NCBI GenBank assembly: GCA_023715185.1
Contig: JAMCAN010000001.1
Location: 1,736,001 to 1,800,000 of the forward strand
Direction of reading: 5' to 3'
From: Planococcus sp. MER TA 32b
GTDB lineage: Bacteria; Bacillota; Bacilli; Bacillales_A; Planococcaceae
DNA length: 64,000 nucleotides
Part shown: one piece after another, positions 30,781 to 39,805 of the stretch
Layout of the letters: each line of letters starts with the position of its first letter
How positions within the stretch are numbered: position 1 is the stretch's first letter
Translations under genes and position numbers: made by a program
Notes under the pieces: generated by a model
Databases searched by the model: none
What the model was told of the DNA's origin: nothing
What the model saw: only the letters and a program-made list of their open reading frames with translations

Positions 30781-31594
30781 AATTTCCTCCTAGTTTTTCC
30801 GTTATCACTTGAATCATTTTTTCTGTATCCGGTTTGATGCCCGTCCATTTTTCAAAGCCGATTGCCCCCTGGTAGACAAACATGCCCACCCCGTTCAGCG
30901 TCCGGCAGCCTTTTTCTTCGGCTTTCTTCAAAAAAGGCGTGTCAATCGGGTTATATACGATATCGGCAGCCAAAGCACCGTCCCTCACATTTTCCAAAGA
31001 AATCGGCAATGCTTCATCTTCAGCCAATCCGACAGAAGTTGTCTGGATGATGATATCAAATTCATCAAGTTTTTGTTCGGCATCCGATTTCGTCATCACT
31101 TTGCTGCTTGTTTCTTCTGCGAGCTCTTCCGCGCGTCGGTAAGTCCGGTTTGTGATTGTGATATCCCCAAATCCCGCGCGTTTCAGCGCAAACGCAATGC
31201 CTCTGGCAGCGCCGCCCGCACCGATCAGTAGAATTTTATCATCTGTTTTTGGACCGTCAGTCAATAAAGATTGGACAAAGCCATCGCCGTCCGTGTTGCT
31301 GCCTTTTAAATTTTTGCCATTGCGAACCACTGTGTTTACAGCATTCATCTCGGAAGCCGCTTCGTCAATTCCATCCAGCAAAGGGATGATCGCCTGTTTA
31401 TGCGGCAGAGTCACATTAAAACCGCTTGCTCCAAGCAATTTTAGCGATTCACACGCCTGCTTCAATTCGGAAGGTTCTACATGGATCGGCAAAAAAGATG
31501 CGTCAATGCCATTTTCCTGAAACCATATGTCATGCATGAATGGTGATAATGAGTGTGCGATCGGATCGCCGATCACCGCATACCATTTCTTCAT
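30767..31594 (-). CDS. aroE: Shikimate dehydrogenase
   Basis: NADPH-dependent reduction of 3-dehydroshikimate in aromatic amino-acid synthesis. The 275-residue protein has IGDPIAHSLSPFMHD at the N-terminus, catalytic NVTLPHK and NTDGDGF, and the NADP motif GAGGAARGI. AGGAGG lies upstream of the ATG. It sits between yqeH and yhbY as in B. subtilis. Confidence 0.97.
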   Translation of the reverse strand: MKKWYAVIGDPIAHSLSPFMHDIWFQENGIDASFLPIHVEPSELKQACESLKLLGASGFNVTLPHKQAIIPLLDGIDEAASEMNAVNTVVRNGKNLKGSNTDGDGFVQSLLTDGPKTDDKILLIGAGGAARGIAFALKRAGFGDITITNRTYRRAEELAEETSSKVMTKSDAEQKLDEFDIIIQTTSVGLAEDEALPISLENVRDGALAADIVYNPIDTPFLKKAEEKGCRTLNGVGMFVYQGAIGFEKWTGIKPDTEKMIQVITEKLGGNYVNR

Positions 31595-31604
31595 CCAATT
31601 CCTC

Positions 31605-32708
31605 CTATATAAGAGATGGCCGCAGCATCACTTCGACGCCTTTAGGGGCATGCGCCGCGACAATTACATCCGGGTGCTGCACCGTTACCCAGCCCAATCC
31701 GGAAAAGACAATATCCGTTTTAGCTTCTTTAATGCGGAATTCGTGGCGCACCAGCTCGGGATAATCCGCTTTGTATTCCTCTGACGGCGGAGCGAGCATT
31801 CCGCCGAAATGCTGACTGTAAAGCTCGTCCGCATTTTCCAGCTTCGTCCGATGGAGCGGCAGCTCGTTGGCGATATGGAATGTGAACGAAGAACGGTCAC
31901 CTTTTATGAAATCGAATCTTGCAAGCCCACCGATAAACAGGGTCTGTTCTGCATTAAGCTGGAAGACACGCGGCTTTATTTCTTTTTTAGGCATGATCAT
32001 TTTCAAATCAGCTGTGTGAAGATAATGGGCCAATTGATGGTGATTGATAATTCCTGGCGTATCGTACATCGACTTTTCATCATCAAGTGGAATTTCAATC
32101 ATATCAAGCGTCGTCCCCGGGAAATGGGAAGTCGTGATGATATTGTCCTGGCCAGTTACCTGCTTGATGATGCGGTTGATGAATGTGGATTTCCCAACAT
32201 TCGTCGAACCAACAACAAATACATCCTCACCTTTACGGTAATGGTCGATCGCTTCCATCGCTTCCACGACGCCTTTCCCTTTTTGGGCGGAGACAGTCAA
32301 AATGTCGACCGGTTTCAAACCAAGCTTGTTGGCTTCGCGTTTCATCCATTGCAGAAGCTTCTGTTCCTTCACTGATTTCGGGAGTAAATCCGCTTTATTG
32401 GCAATCAATAAAATATCGTTGTCCCCAACGAAGCGATGAAGCCCCGGCAGCCAGCTGCCATTGAAATCGAAAATATCAACGATTTTCACAATAAGGCCTT
32501 TACGTTCGCCAAGACCGTTCAGAATGCGCAGAAAGTCATCATCAGTCAACGAGACCGGCTGCAATTCGTTATAATTTTTCAGTCTGAAACATCTTTGGCA
32601 AATGATTTCTTCTTTATCCAGCGACGATGCCGGTGCGTAGCCCAGCTCTCCAGGATGTTCTGTTTGTATCTGCGCACCGCATCCGATGCAATTTGGCATT
32701 TCGTTCAA
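31605..32708 (-). CDS. yqeH: Ribosome biogenesis GTPase YqeH
   Basis: Circularly permuted GTPase needed for 30S assembly. About 367 residues: an N-terminal treble-clef zinc finger (CIGCG ... CQRCFRL), then G4 NKAD before G1 GSTNVGKST and G3 DTPG, and a C-terminal RNA-binding domain. The preferred start is TTG 32708, 7 nt after GGAGG and overlapping the yqeG stop as TTGA; ATG 32699 is the alternative but too far from the ribosome site. Confidence 0.95.
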   Translation of the reverse strand: MNEMPNCIGCGAQIQTEHPGELGYAPASSLDKEEIICQRCFRLKNYNELQPVSLTDDDFLRILNGLGERKGLIVKIVDIFDFNGSWLPGLHRFVGDNDILLIANKADLLPKSVKEQKLLQWMKREANKLGLKPVDILTVSAQKGKGVVEAMEAIDHYRKGEDVFVVGSTNVGKSTFINRIIKQVTGQDNIITTSHFPGTTLDMIEIPLDDEKSMYDTPGIINHHQLAHYLHTADLKMIMPKKEIKPRVFQLNAEQTLFIGGLARFDFIKGDRSSFTFHIANELPLHRTKLENADELYSQHFGGMLAPPSEEYKADYPELVRHEFRIKEAKTDIVFSGLGWVTVQHPDVIVAAHAPKGVEVMLRPSLI

Positions 32709-33226
32709 TTTTCTTCCTCCCAAGTCATATATCCTTTGTCCTTAAGCCTCTTCATGATACGGCGCTCGACCATCCGGTTGAAACGGGTAAAGAACCCGTC
32801 GGATTGTGCGACCGGCAATACGAGGATTGTATGCAGTTTATTGCGGTTGCCGCCGAAAATATCTGTCAGCATCTGGTCACCGATGACCACCACATTCTCA
32901 CGTTTGACACTCATGATCTGCAAAGCTTTTCTGAAAGCCTTGCCCATCGGCTTGCGCGCCTGGAAAATGAATGGGATGCCAAGAGGATCGGCAAACGATT
33001 TGACGCGCAGTTCACTGTTGTTGGAAACAATGACCACTTGGATGCCTGCATCCTTCATGGTTTTCAGCCAATCGATGAGCATCGGCGTCGCTTCTGGACG
33101 ATCCCATTCCACAAGCGTATTATCAAGGTCCGTGATAATCCCGCGGATGCCGTTTTCAAGCAAACTTTCAGGGGTGATGTCAAACACCGTTCTGACGTAT
33201 TGGCTCGGTATAAATTTCTGGTACAC
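32705..33226 (-). CDS. yqeG: HAD-superfamily phosphatase YqeG
   Basis: HAD phosphatase of subfamily IIIA, physiological substrate unknown. About 173 residues with the catalytic DLDNTLVEWD, IVSNN, KARKP-type motif (ARKPMGKAF) and VIGDQMLTDIFGGN. The longest frame starts at TTG 33235 directly on the GGGAG; GTG 33226 is 9 nt from it and is chosen. First gene of the eight-gene overlapping operon. Confidence 0.93.
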   Translation of the reverse strand: MYQKFIPSQYVRTVFDITPESLLENGIRGIITDLDNTLVEWDRPEATPMLIDWLKTMKDAGIQVVIVSNNSELRVKSFADPLGIPFIFQARKPMGKAFRKALQIMSVKRENVVVIGDQMLTDIFGGNRNKLHTILVLPVAQSDGFFTRFNRMVERRIMKRLKDKGYMTWEEEN

Positions 33227-33265
33227 TATCAACAACTCCCGTATCTTCGAACTTAATGTTAATGA

Positions 33266-34039
33266 TTATAGCATATTTGCCAAGGCTTCTCCCACTTTGA
33301 TCGGTTCGCCGGCCATAATATTATCTGTAAAACGGAAACAATCCGGTTCAAAAAATAAAACCACGGTAGACCCGAAACTGAAATACCCGACTTCCCCGCC
33401 TTTTTTCCAGCTGTCGCTTGTATTCGTAAGCTCGATCGAGTTCACGAACATAGCCCCTACTTTGACCATCAAAACATTTCCGGCAGCAGTTTCGAGTTCC
33501 GTAATCAGCCGGTAATTTCCGCTGATCGGCGACTTGCCGTAAAGCAGCCCCGATTGATTGACGGGATATGATTTTTTGCCGAGCACGAATTGCCTTCTTA
33601 CACTTCCGTCAACCGGGCTGTGGATTCTGTGGTAATTGGCCGGTGAAAGATACAGCACCGCATAATCTCCATTGGCATATCGTTCAGCCAGCTCTTCGCT
33701 TCCCAATAATTCAGCCAGGGAGTATTCCTGGCCTTTTACGATGAAGCGGCTGTCTGCATGTATTTTACCGGCGATTTCCACTTTTCCGTCCACGGGCGAA
33801 ATAAGTCCAGCGCCAGCCTGCGGACGGCTGCCCGGCCTTAATTTCCGAATGAAAAAATCATGCAATGTGGGAAACGACTCAATATCCCCTTCAATATCAT
33901 CCAAAGTTATTTTATAGGTTCTGACATAATTCGGGATTAAGGCGCGGCTTCCTGCGGAACGGGCAAAACGCTGCAGCAGATTGGATGTTAGTGGGCCGTT
34001 CGTCAACTCTATTGTATATTGGTATAACTTTTTCTTCAT
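33266..34039 (-). CDS. psd: Phosphatidylserine decarboxylase
   Basis: Makes phosphatidylethanolamine from phosphatidylserine at the membrane. From ATG 34039 (GGAGG 7-8 nt upstream) it has 257 residues with YLSPANYHRIHSPVDG and the self-cleaving FGST motif near the C-terminus (GYFSFGSTVVLFF) that yields the pyruvoyl group. The frame opens 14 codons earlier without support. It is divergent from pssA, which makes its substrate. Confidence 0.95.
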   Translation of the reverse strand: MKKKLYQYTIELTNGPLTSNLLQRFARSAGSRALIPNYVRTYKITLDDIEGDIESFPTLHDFFIRKLRPGSRPQAGAGLISPVDGKVEIAGKIHADSRFIVKGQEYSLAELLGSEELAERYANGDYAVLYLSPANYHRIHSPVDGSVRRQFVLGKKSYPVNQSGLLYGKSPISGNYRLITELETAAGNVLMVKVGAMFVNSIELTNTSDSWKKGGEVGYFSFGSTVVLFFEPDCFRFTDNIMAGEPIKVGEALANML

Positions 34040-34133
34040 ATTGATACCTCCGTTATGATAAAAGTCTACCATTATTTCCAAAGGGACAGTATAATGAAAG
34101 GAACATCATATTGTGCGTAAGGAGGATTCTCCA

Positions 34134-34673
34134 TTGATTTTTATAGAACGGATGGACCATAACTTAAAAAAATTGAAATCCCAGACAGCAAATATGCTGA
34201 CTATCGGAAACATGGCTTTTGGCGGCGCCGCCCTCATGGCAGCCATGAACGGCGCTTACAGTTTCAGTGTACTTTTCATCTTTATTGCAGCTTTCCTGGA
34301 TCGTTTTGATGGAATCGTCGCCAGAAAGCTTAACCAGGAATCCGCGCTGGGCAAACAATTGGATTCGATGAGCGATATCATATCATTCGGGGTCGCACCT
34401 GCCGTCCTTATCTATGAACTGGCATTGACCGAGTTCGGGATTGCCGGCATGGTGTTCACTGTAATCTATATCTCCAGTGGGGCATTCCGTCTGGCACGTT
34501 TCAATATCACTGAATCGAATGGCTATTTCACAGGCCTGCCGATCACGGCAGCGGGAACTCTATTGACCTTATCCTATTTTGGACTTTCATTATTCCCGCC
34601 GGTCCTATATATGTTCTTGATGCTGCTCTGCTCTCTTCTGATGATCAGCACCTTCACCCTGAAAAAAGTATAA
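34134..34673 (+). CDS. pssA: CDP-diacylglycerol-serine O-phosphatidyltransferase
   Basis: Membrane enzyme making phosphatidylserine from CDP-diacylglycerol and serine. About 179 residues with several hydrophobic helices and the CDP-alcohol signature DGIVARKLNQESALGKQLDSMSD (DGx2ARx8Gx3Dx3D). The frame opens at GTG 34113, but that overlaps the AAGGAGG; TTG 34134 lies 8 nt after it. Paired head-to-head with psd as a two-step pathway. Confidence 0.95.
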   Translation: MIFIERMDHNLKKLKSQTANMLTIGNMAFGGAALMAAMNGAYSFSVLFIFIAAFLDRFDGIVARKLNQESALGKQLDSMSDIISFGVAPAVLIYELALTEFGIAGMVFTVIYISSGAFRLARFNITESNGYFTGLPITAAGTLLTLSYFGLSLFPPVLYMFLMLLCSLLMISTFTLKKV

Positions 34674-34676
34674 ACA

Positions 34677-34708
34677 AAAGCTGCCGGATAAATTTTCCGG
34701 CAGCTTTT
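34677..34708. terminator. Bidirectional terminator between pssA and mtnN
   Basis: AAAAGCTGCCGGA pairs with TCCGGCAGCTTTT, followed by TTTTTT on plus. It lies 3 bp after the pssA stop and 12 bp after the end of mtnN. Confidence 0.88.
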
Positions 34709-34720
34709 TTGTTTTTCTTA

Positions 34721-35431
34721 TTAACGTTCCAGTCTGGATGTCAATCGTTCCACTACACGAAGGACGATTTTGGTTGAGTGTTCCGCAGCCTTCGGCAGGA
34801 ATTCATCGAATGACACCGAGGATTCTTTACCGGCAATATCCGATAATGCGCGGATTACGACAAAGGCAGTGTCGAATTGGTAGCATACCTGCGCCACTGC
34901 AGCTGCTTCCATTTCGGAGGCTTTCATTTCAGGGAAATGGCCGCGCACCGTTTCAACGCGTTCAGGATCATTCATGAAGGAATCTCCTGTAGCAATCAGT
35001 CCTACTGCATATGGCAGATCTTCCAATTCACTTACCGCTTTTTCCGCTAATTCGATTAATTCAGGGTTTGAATGGAAAGCCGCCGGCATCTGAGGCACCT
35101 GGCCCATTTCATATCCAAATGCGGTAACATCCACATCATGATGGCGCACTTCGTCAGAAATGACGATTGAGCCTACTTCAAGCTCTTTGTCAAAGCCGCC
35201 GGCAGAGCCCGTATTGATCACCAATTCAGGTTTGAAGTGCTGAAGCAGAATCGTTGTAGACATTGCTGCATTCACTTTGCCGATGCCGCTTTTCAGCAAT
35301 ACTATCTCCTGCCCCTGATATGTACCGGTTGTGAATTCACAATTCGCAATCATTTCAGTCTCCGGGTTCTCCAAACTGTTCCGAAGCAATTCCACTTCTT
35401 CTTCCATCGCACCAATTATTCCGATTTTCAC
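34721..35431 (-). CDS. mtnN: 5'-methylthioadenosine/S-adenosylhomocysteine nucleosidase
   Basis: Hydrolyses MTA and SAH in the activated methyl cycle. The 236-residue protein has the catalytic segments [30 protein letters not shown] and [12 protein letters not shown]. The start is GTG 35431, 9 nt from AAGGAG. A 70-bp dispersed repeat lies upstream. Confidence 0.97.
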   Translation of the reverse strand: MKIGIIGAMEEEVELLRNSLENPETEMIANCEFTTGTYQGQEIVLLKSGIGKVNAAMSTTILLQHFKPELVINTGSAGGFDKELEVGSIVISDEVRHHDVDVTAFGYEMGQVPQMPAAFHSNPELIELAEKAVSELEDLPYAVGLIATGDSFMNDPERVETVRGHFPEMKASEMEAAAVAQVCYQFDTAFVVIRALSDIAGKESSVSFDEFLPKAAEHSTKIVLRVVERLTSRLER

Positions 35432-35508
35432 CTGTCATTTCTCCTTTATCCCATCAGATTCTGAAAATGCTTTTTAATAAGTTGAATTTAACAATCAGTG
35501 AAATTTGC

Positions 35509-35578
35509 CGCTTCGTCGCAAAGACTTAGCCTCGCAGGCGGCGGCTAATGCCTTCGGAGCTGTTTTGCAAAATATCGA
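35509..35578. repeat. 70-bp dispersed palindromic repeat (family 2, short form)
   Basis: Reads CGCTTCGTCGCAAAGACTTA ... and ends TTTTGCAAAATATCGA. It is 64/70 identical to the inverted copy at 46657-46726. The inner arms AAGACTTAGCC and GGCTAATGCCTT can pair. Confidence 0.85.
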
Positions 35579-35610
35579 CTGCCATGATTTATTATATCAA
35601 CTTTAATAGA

Positions 35611-35637
35611 AAAAAGACGCTGTATTAATAAGCGCCT
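35611..35637 (-). terminator. yrrS terminator overlapping the stop codon
   Basis: On minus, AGGCGCT pairs with AGCGTCT (one G-T) and is followed by TTTTTTC. The TAA stop of yrrS (35625-35627) is in the loop. Confidence 0.65.
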
Positions 35638-36386
35638 TCCACAGTATTCAGTATATCCATTTTAACAGGTTTCCAACCATCTTTTTCAACCCATTCCAAG
35701 TGTACGCGATATTTTTTCGACATATCTTTGGATTGGACAGTGCCAATGGATTTTTGCGGGCTGCCCCCGTTGCCGATATGCATGATGTACATATCTTTTT
35801 CAGCAAGTCCGGTAGCATAAGTGATGGCATCGACTTTTTCCTGCCAATCCACTGAGTTTGTGTCATAAACAGAAACATGTTCCCCGGTCTGCTTGGTTCC
35901 CACCGGTTCCCAGCTGGTGTTGATGACCGTCTCTTTCACAATCGGATCATCCGATTCCTGGCGTGTGATGGTGCCGCCGGTCACAGTGCCTTCTTCATCT
36001 TCAGCTTTTTCTTTATCTTTGTCTTTTTCGGCTTCTTTATCTTTGTCTTCATCTTCTTCGTTGGCGTCAGCCGACTCTTCGGATTCTTCTTCTTTTTGCT
36101 CTTCATCCGCAGACACGTCTTCTTCAGCTGGTTCTTCGGCGTTTTCTGCCTGCTCTTCGCCGTTGTCCTCTGTGCTCTCTTCATTGTCCGTCTCTGAGGA
36201 AATCTGAACGGATTCAGGCTCCTGGGCATTTTCTGAGCCATCATTCTGCCCCAGGAATATAAATCCCCCTACGATAAGAATTAATGCAAATACCAGTCCA
36301 ATCATTACATTCAACATTTTATTAGTTGTGGAACTGCTTTTCTTCTTATTTACACGAGAGGGATAAGGTTTTTTTTCTTCTGCCAT
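35625..36386 (-). CDS. yrrS: YrrS family membrane protein (DUF1510)
   Basis: Function unknown to me; in B. subtilis yrrS is a neighbour of the penicillin-binding protein gene pbpI. The 253-residue protein has a basic cytoplasmic N-terminus, one membrane helix (about 24-46), a very acidic low-complexity stalk of mainly Glu/Asp with Lys (about 50-135), and a C-terminal globular domain (about 150-253, WEPVGTKQTGEHVSVYD ... VEKDGWKPVKMDILNTVEGAY). No pbpI partner is seen here. Confidence 0.9.
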   Translation of the reverse strand: MAEEKKPYPSRVNKKKSSSTTNKMLNVMIGLVFALILIVGGFIFLGQNDGSENAQEPESVQISSETDNEESTEDNGEEQAENAEEPAEEDVSADEEQKEEESEESADANEEDEDKDKEAEKDKDKEKAEDEEGTVTGGTITRQESDDPIVKETVINTSWEPVGTKQTGEHVSVYDTNSVDWQEKVDAITYATGLAEKDMYIMHIGNGGSPQKSIGTVQSKDMSKKYRVHLEWVEKDGWKPVKMDILNTVEGAY

Positions 36387-36554
36387 AGTTGTAGCCTCCC
36401 CTTCCTTGATATTCTATCATAATTTAATATGACAAATTTAACTTTCATGATAAATTTATGTTTCATTATGAATTATAAACTTTAATTCGGCAACTGCAAC
36501 TGAAATCCAAAATAAAAAAGTCCAATGGGATGCTTCTCCATCATTGCCGGTGAA

Positions 36555-36588
36555 TAAAAAAAGCAGCCATCCTAAAATGAATGGCTGC
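36555..36588 (-). terminator. greA terminator
   Basis: GCAGCCAT pairs with ATGGCTGC around a 10-nt loop, followed on minus by TTTTTTTATT. The greA stop is 5 bp upstream. Confidence 0.85.
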
Positions 36589-36593
36589 AGTGA

Positions 36594-37070
36594 TTATGAG
36601 ATGGAAACGATTTCAATTTCCATTTCCCCGCCTGGCGTCAACACTTTCACACGGTCGCCGATTGTACGGCCAATCATGCTTTTCGCGATTGGTGAATCGT
36701 TCGAGATGCGTCCTTCGAGAGGATCCGCCTCTGCTGAACCTACGATTGTGTAGGATTCTTTGTCGCCATCCGGAACTTCAACAAATGTTACTGTAGTTCC
36801 CAAACGGACAATGTCGTTGCTCATATCGTTTTCATCTATGATGACCGCATTGCGGATCATTGATTCCAATGTTGAAATGCGTCCTTCTACAAACGCCTGG
36901 TCTTCTTTGGCTGAATCATATTCAGCGTTCTCAGACAAATCACCGAAATCACGGGCGATTTTAATCCGTTCAACCACTTCTTTGCGCTTAATCGTTTTCA
37001 GGAAATCCAGTTCGTCCTCCAACTTCTGCTTTCCTGCAGCTGTCATCGGAAATTGTTTTTCGTTAGCCAT
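36594..37070 (-). CDS. greA: Transcription elongation factor GreA
   Basis: Stimulates transcript cleavage by backtracked RNA polymerase. From ATG 37070 (AAGGAGTG upstream) it has 158 residues: an N-terminal coiled coil with the acidic tip ([17 protein letters not shown]) and a C-terminal FKBP-like domain ([18 protein letters not shown]). Six further upstream codons are open but unsupported. Confidence 0.98.
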   Translation of the reverse strand: MANEKQFPMTAAGKQKLEDELDFLKTIKRKEVVERIKIARDFGDLSENAEYDSAKEDQAFVEGRISTLESMIRNAVIIDENDMSNDIVRLGTTVTFVEVPDGDKESYTIVGSAEADPLEGRISNDSPIAKSMIGRTIGDRVKVLTPGGEMEIEIVSIS

Positions 37071-37130
37071 TGTTCCCCACTCCTTCAACTGCTGACTTTA
37101 GATTTTCGAAAAATCCGTCAGTCTTGTCTC

Positions 37131-37159
37131 ATCATAGTATAATTTACCATTCTATTCAA
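37131..37159 (-). promoter_or_regulatory. Candidate sigma-A promoter for greA
   Basis: Minus strand TTGAAT (37154-37159), 17-bp spacer, TATGAT (37131-37136), overlapping the udk stop codon. Confidence 0.5.
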
Positions 37160-37775
37160 GAATTGTTTTAATTTTTGTAACCATCAGATCAATTGCGACT
37201 TCGTTTTGCCCGCCTTCAGGGATGATGACGTCAGCATAGCGCTTAGTCGGTTCGATAAATTGATTGTGCATCGGCCTTACCACATTAAGATACTGTTCGA
37301 TCACCGAATCGATTGTCCGGCCCCGTTCATTGATATCCCTGAGCAGCCTCCGGATGATCCGCAGGTCGCCATCTGTATCGACGAATAATTTGATGTCCAT
37401 CAAGTCCCGCAGCCTCTTGTCTTCAAGCACTAGTATCCCTTCAAGGATGATAACATCTTTTGGCTCGATAAGGATCGTTTCCTCCGCCCGGGTATGGATG
37501 GCATAATTATAGACCGGTTTTTCAATCGGTCTGCGTTCCAATAGCTCGTTTATATGCTGGATCAAAAGGTCTGTGTCGAATGCCAAAGGATGGTCATAGT
37601 TTGTCGACAGCCTTTCTTCGAACTCCAGATGGCTTTGATCTTTGTAATAATAATCCTGTTCAATAACAACAACAGAATGTTCCTTGAAAACTTCATAGAT
37701 GGAATTCGTAACACTTGTTTTGCCGGAACCAGATCCTCCGGCGATGCCGATTACTACCGGTCTGTTTTTTGACAT
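37152..37775 (-). CDS. udk: Uridine kinase
   Basis: Phosphorylates uridine and cytidine in salvage. The 207-residue protein has the P-loop [13 protein letters not shown] (about 10-22), [11 protein letters not shown], the YDHPLAFD motif, and [21 protein letters not shown] precedes the ATG. In B. subtilis the U32 peptidases yrrN/yrrO lie between udk and yrrM; they are absent here. Confidence 0.97.
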   Translation of the reverse strand: MSKNRPVVIGIAGGSGSGKTSVTNSIYEVFKEHSVVVIEQDYYYKDQSHLEFEERLSTNYDHPLAFDTDLLIQHINELLERRPIEKPVYNYAIHTRAEETILIEPKDVIILEGILVLEDKRLRDLMDIKLFVDTDGDLRIIRRLLRDINERGRTIDSVIEQYLNVVRPMHNQFIEPTKRYADVIIPEGGQNEVAIDLMVTKIKTILE

Positions 37776-37808
37776 ACCAAACTGCTCCTTGCGTCTAATC
37801 GTTATTTT

Positions 37809-38414
37809 TTACCGCTTTTTGCAAATCATGATGCCGTCCCCTATATCGAGCAGCTTCGTCTCATATTGGGCATGTTCCATCATGGTTTCCTTAAACTTTT
37901 TGAGGTTCCTTATCATTGTCCGTTTTCTTCGCGGGATCTCTGTTAAAGGTACCGACGACATGCCATGCATATGCATGTTATCACAATATACTATTCCACC
38001 GCTGTTTAATAAAACTTCATACTTTTCAAAAAAGCGCTCGTATTGCCCTTTTGCCGCATCGATAAAAATCGCGTCATATGATCGGTTAAGAAGACTCAAA
38101 TCCAGTTCAAGCGCATCTGCCTGGAATACGCGGATTTGTTCCTGGCCTCCCGCTTCCTGGATATACTCCCGGGCTTTTGAATAACGCACTTCGTCCCGCT
38201 CGATTGTATCGATTAAAGCATCCGGCAGTGCCTTGGCCATCTTCAATGCGGAAAAACCGATCGCCGAGCCGATTTCCAATATTGCCGCCGGCTGCTGTTC
38301 GATCAATAAAGCGGTTAATTGACTGATGCCTTCGTCTTCCATGATCGGAACATGATTTTCCCGGGCATAAATTTTCATATCCGCAATTGTGTTCTCAAAG
38401 CGTTCATTGTCCAT
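37809..38414 (-). CDS. trmR: tRNA 5-hydroxyuridine methyltransferase family protein (YrrM/TrmR)
   Basis: The B. subtilis homologue methylates 5-hydroxyuridine at tRNA position 34 to 5-methoxyuridine; assigned by family and position. The 201-residue class I methyltransferase has ILEIGSAIGFSALKMA (SAM motif), ERDE, FIDAAKGQYERFFE and a catechol-OMT-like YCDNMHMHG. GGGG stands upstream of the ATG. Confidence 0.9.
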   Translation of the reverse strand: MDNERFENTIADMKIYARENHVPIMEDEGISQLTALLIEQQPAAILEIGSAIGFSALKMAKALPDALIDTIERDEVRYSKAREYIQEAGGQEQIRVFQADALELDLSLLNRSYDAIFIDAAKGQYERFFEKYEVLLNSGGIVYCDNMHMHGMSSVPLTEIPRRKRTMIRNLKKFKETMMEHAQYETKLLDIGDGIMICKKR

Positions 38415-38467
38415 TTTCTGGAGCCCCTTTTCGACATCGCAAAAATTCTTTCAAATGATAACATAAA

Positions 38468-38500
38468 ACAAGAAGGAATGCGAGGTCGCTTCCTTCTTGT
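38468..38500 (-). terminator. Terminator downstream of mltG
   Basis: ACAAGAAGGAA pairs with TTCCTTCTTGT and is followed on minus by TTTTATG. It lies between the mltG stop and the trmR start. Confidence 0.7.
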
Positions 38501-38560
38501 CTGTTTTTGTGGTAGGAAAATATAATTTTTTAAGTTGAAGGCGCTTTGGAAGAAATGTTG

Positions 38561-38588
38561 CTTTGCCCCAGACTCCAGGCCTGGCTCT
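38561..38588 (-). repeat. Possible remnant of a family-1 repeat after mltG
   Basis: On minus, directly after the mltG TAG, GAAGAGCCAGGCCTGGAGTC resembles the right end of family 1 (GAAGAGCTGGGCCGCTGGAGTC). The left half is missing. Confidence 0.4.
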
Positions 38589-38590
38589 TC

Positions 38591-39715
38591 CTAATTGCCT
38601 ATATACTGGTCACGTTTTTGAAGATGTTCTTCGTATGTGACCGAGAAATGGTTGGTGCCTTCGGAGTCGGCAAGGAAATACATATAATCAGTATCCGCCG
38701 GATCAAGCACCGCTTCTATTGATGAAGCTCCGGCACTGGCGATAGGGCCGGGCGGCAAGCCTTTGTGAATGTAAGTGCTGTAAGGATGCTCAAACTGATA
38801 ATCCTCGTTGAACAAACGTTCACGGTGTTCCCCCATTGCATAGATGACAGTCGGGTCCGTTTGCAGCGGCATATCCTCAGCCATCCGGTTATAGAATACG
38901 GAAGCGATCGTGGCGCGGTCAGCTTTCGCCGTCGCTTCTTCTTCAAGCAATGAAGCGAACGTCAGCAGCCAATGCGGCGACTCTCCCATGTCTTCCAAAA
39001 TAGCCGTGTAAGGAGCGATATTCGCCTGTGTCGCGTCCAGCATCTGGCCGATTATCAATTCAAGTGACGGATCCTCTTCATAGAATGGATAGGTCGCCGG
39101 GAATAAATAACCTTCAAGCGCGTATCTGACATTTTCGCCTTTGATTTCCTCCGTCAAAAGATCGGGATAGCTTGCCATCAACTCGTCGATATAAGCTTCA
39201 TCGGTCACTTTGGCCATAAAATCTTCAGCTGTGTGACCGGTTTTTTCAGCGATGACATTCTCTGCAATCTGCTCGAGCGTCAAACCTTCAGGGAAATTGA
39301 TCGTAAACAAAGGTTCACGGTAGACTTTTCCTGTTTTAAGGCTTTGCGTGATCTCATCAAGTGTCATTGATGGCAATAAACCATAGGTGCCAGCCTGGAA
39401 TTCAGACTCGTTATTAAATTTGACATAATATTTATATATCCGGGCATCTTCGATTATCCCGTTTTCTTCCAGTAATTCTGAAATGCTGTCCAGGTTCGAA
39501 CCGATCGGAACTTCAACTTCGATAATTTCCTCGGAATCCGGATCTACCGGCTCTAGCGCTGATGTCACATAATTGTAGCCCTGATAACCTGCAACCGCAC
39601 CTACAATCAATAAAACCAGCGTGATGATAAAAACAATGCGCCGCACGATTCTAACTTCTTTTTTCTTCTCTTTCATGCGGTCAAACATGACGTCAATCTT
39701 TGATTTCTTTTCCAC
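38591..39715 (-). CDS. mltG: Endolytic murein transglycosylase MltG
   Basis: Cleaves nascent glycan strands to terminate peptidoglycan polymerisation. The 374-residue protein has a short basic cytoplasmic segment, one membrane helix (about 25-45), and an extracellular YceG domain with EVPIGSNLDSISELLEE, the catalytic Glu region FASLLEEEA and SVFYNRM, and the end LPPGPIASAGASSIEAVLDP. Start GTG 39715 follows a G-rich ribosome site. Confidence 0.96.
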   Translation of the reverse strand: MEKKSKIDVMFDRMKEKKKEVRIVRRIVFIITLVLLIVGAVAGYQGYNYVTSALEPVDPDSEEIIEVEVPIGSNLDSISELLEENGIIEDARIYKYYVKFNNESEFQAGTYGLLPSMTLDEITQSLKTGKVYREPLFTINFPEGLTLEQIAENVIAEKTGHTAEDFMAKVTDEAYIDELMASYPDLLTEEIKGENVRYALEGYLFPATYPFYEEDPSLELIIGQMLDATQANIAPYTAILEDMGESPHWLLTFASLLEEEATAKADRATIASVFYNRMAEDMPLQTDPTVIYAMGEHRERLFNEDYQFEHPYSTYIHKGLPPGPIASAGASSIEAVLDPADTDYMYFLADSEGTNHFSVTYEEHLQKRDQYIGN

Positions 39716-39771
39716 GGGTTCCCCCCCTTAACTATTCTTTACTATTATACAAGAAAGCAGACAAAAAGAAA

Positions 39772-39800
39772 AAGGCGGAATTGAAACTCAATTCCGCCTT
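39772..39800 (-). terminator. Terminator after ireB-ruvX-yrzB
   Basis: A perfect 13-bp stem AAGGCGGAATTGA/TCAATTCCGCCTT with loop AAC is followed on minus by TTTCTTTTTG. Confidence 0.9.
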
Positions 39801-39805
39801 ACTTT

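Noticed and set aside
32436-33515. 359-residue plus-strand open frame
   Set aside because: Antisense to yqeH, yqeG and psd, all of which are clear family members.
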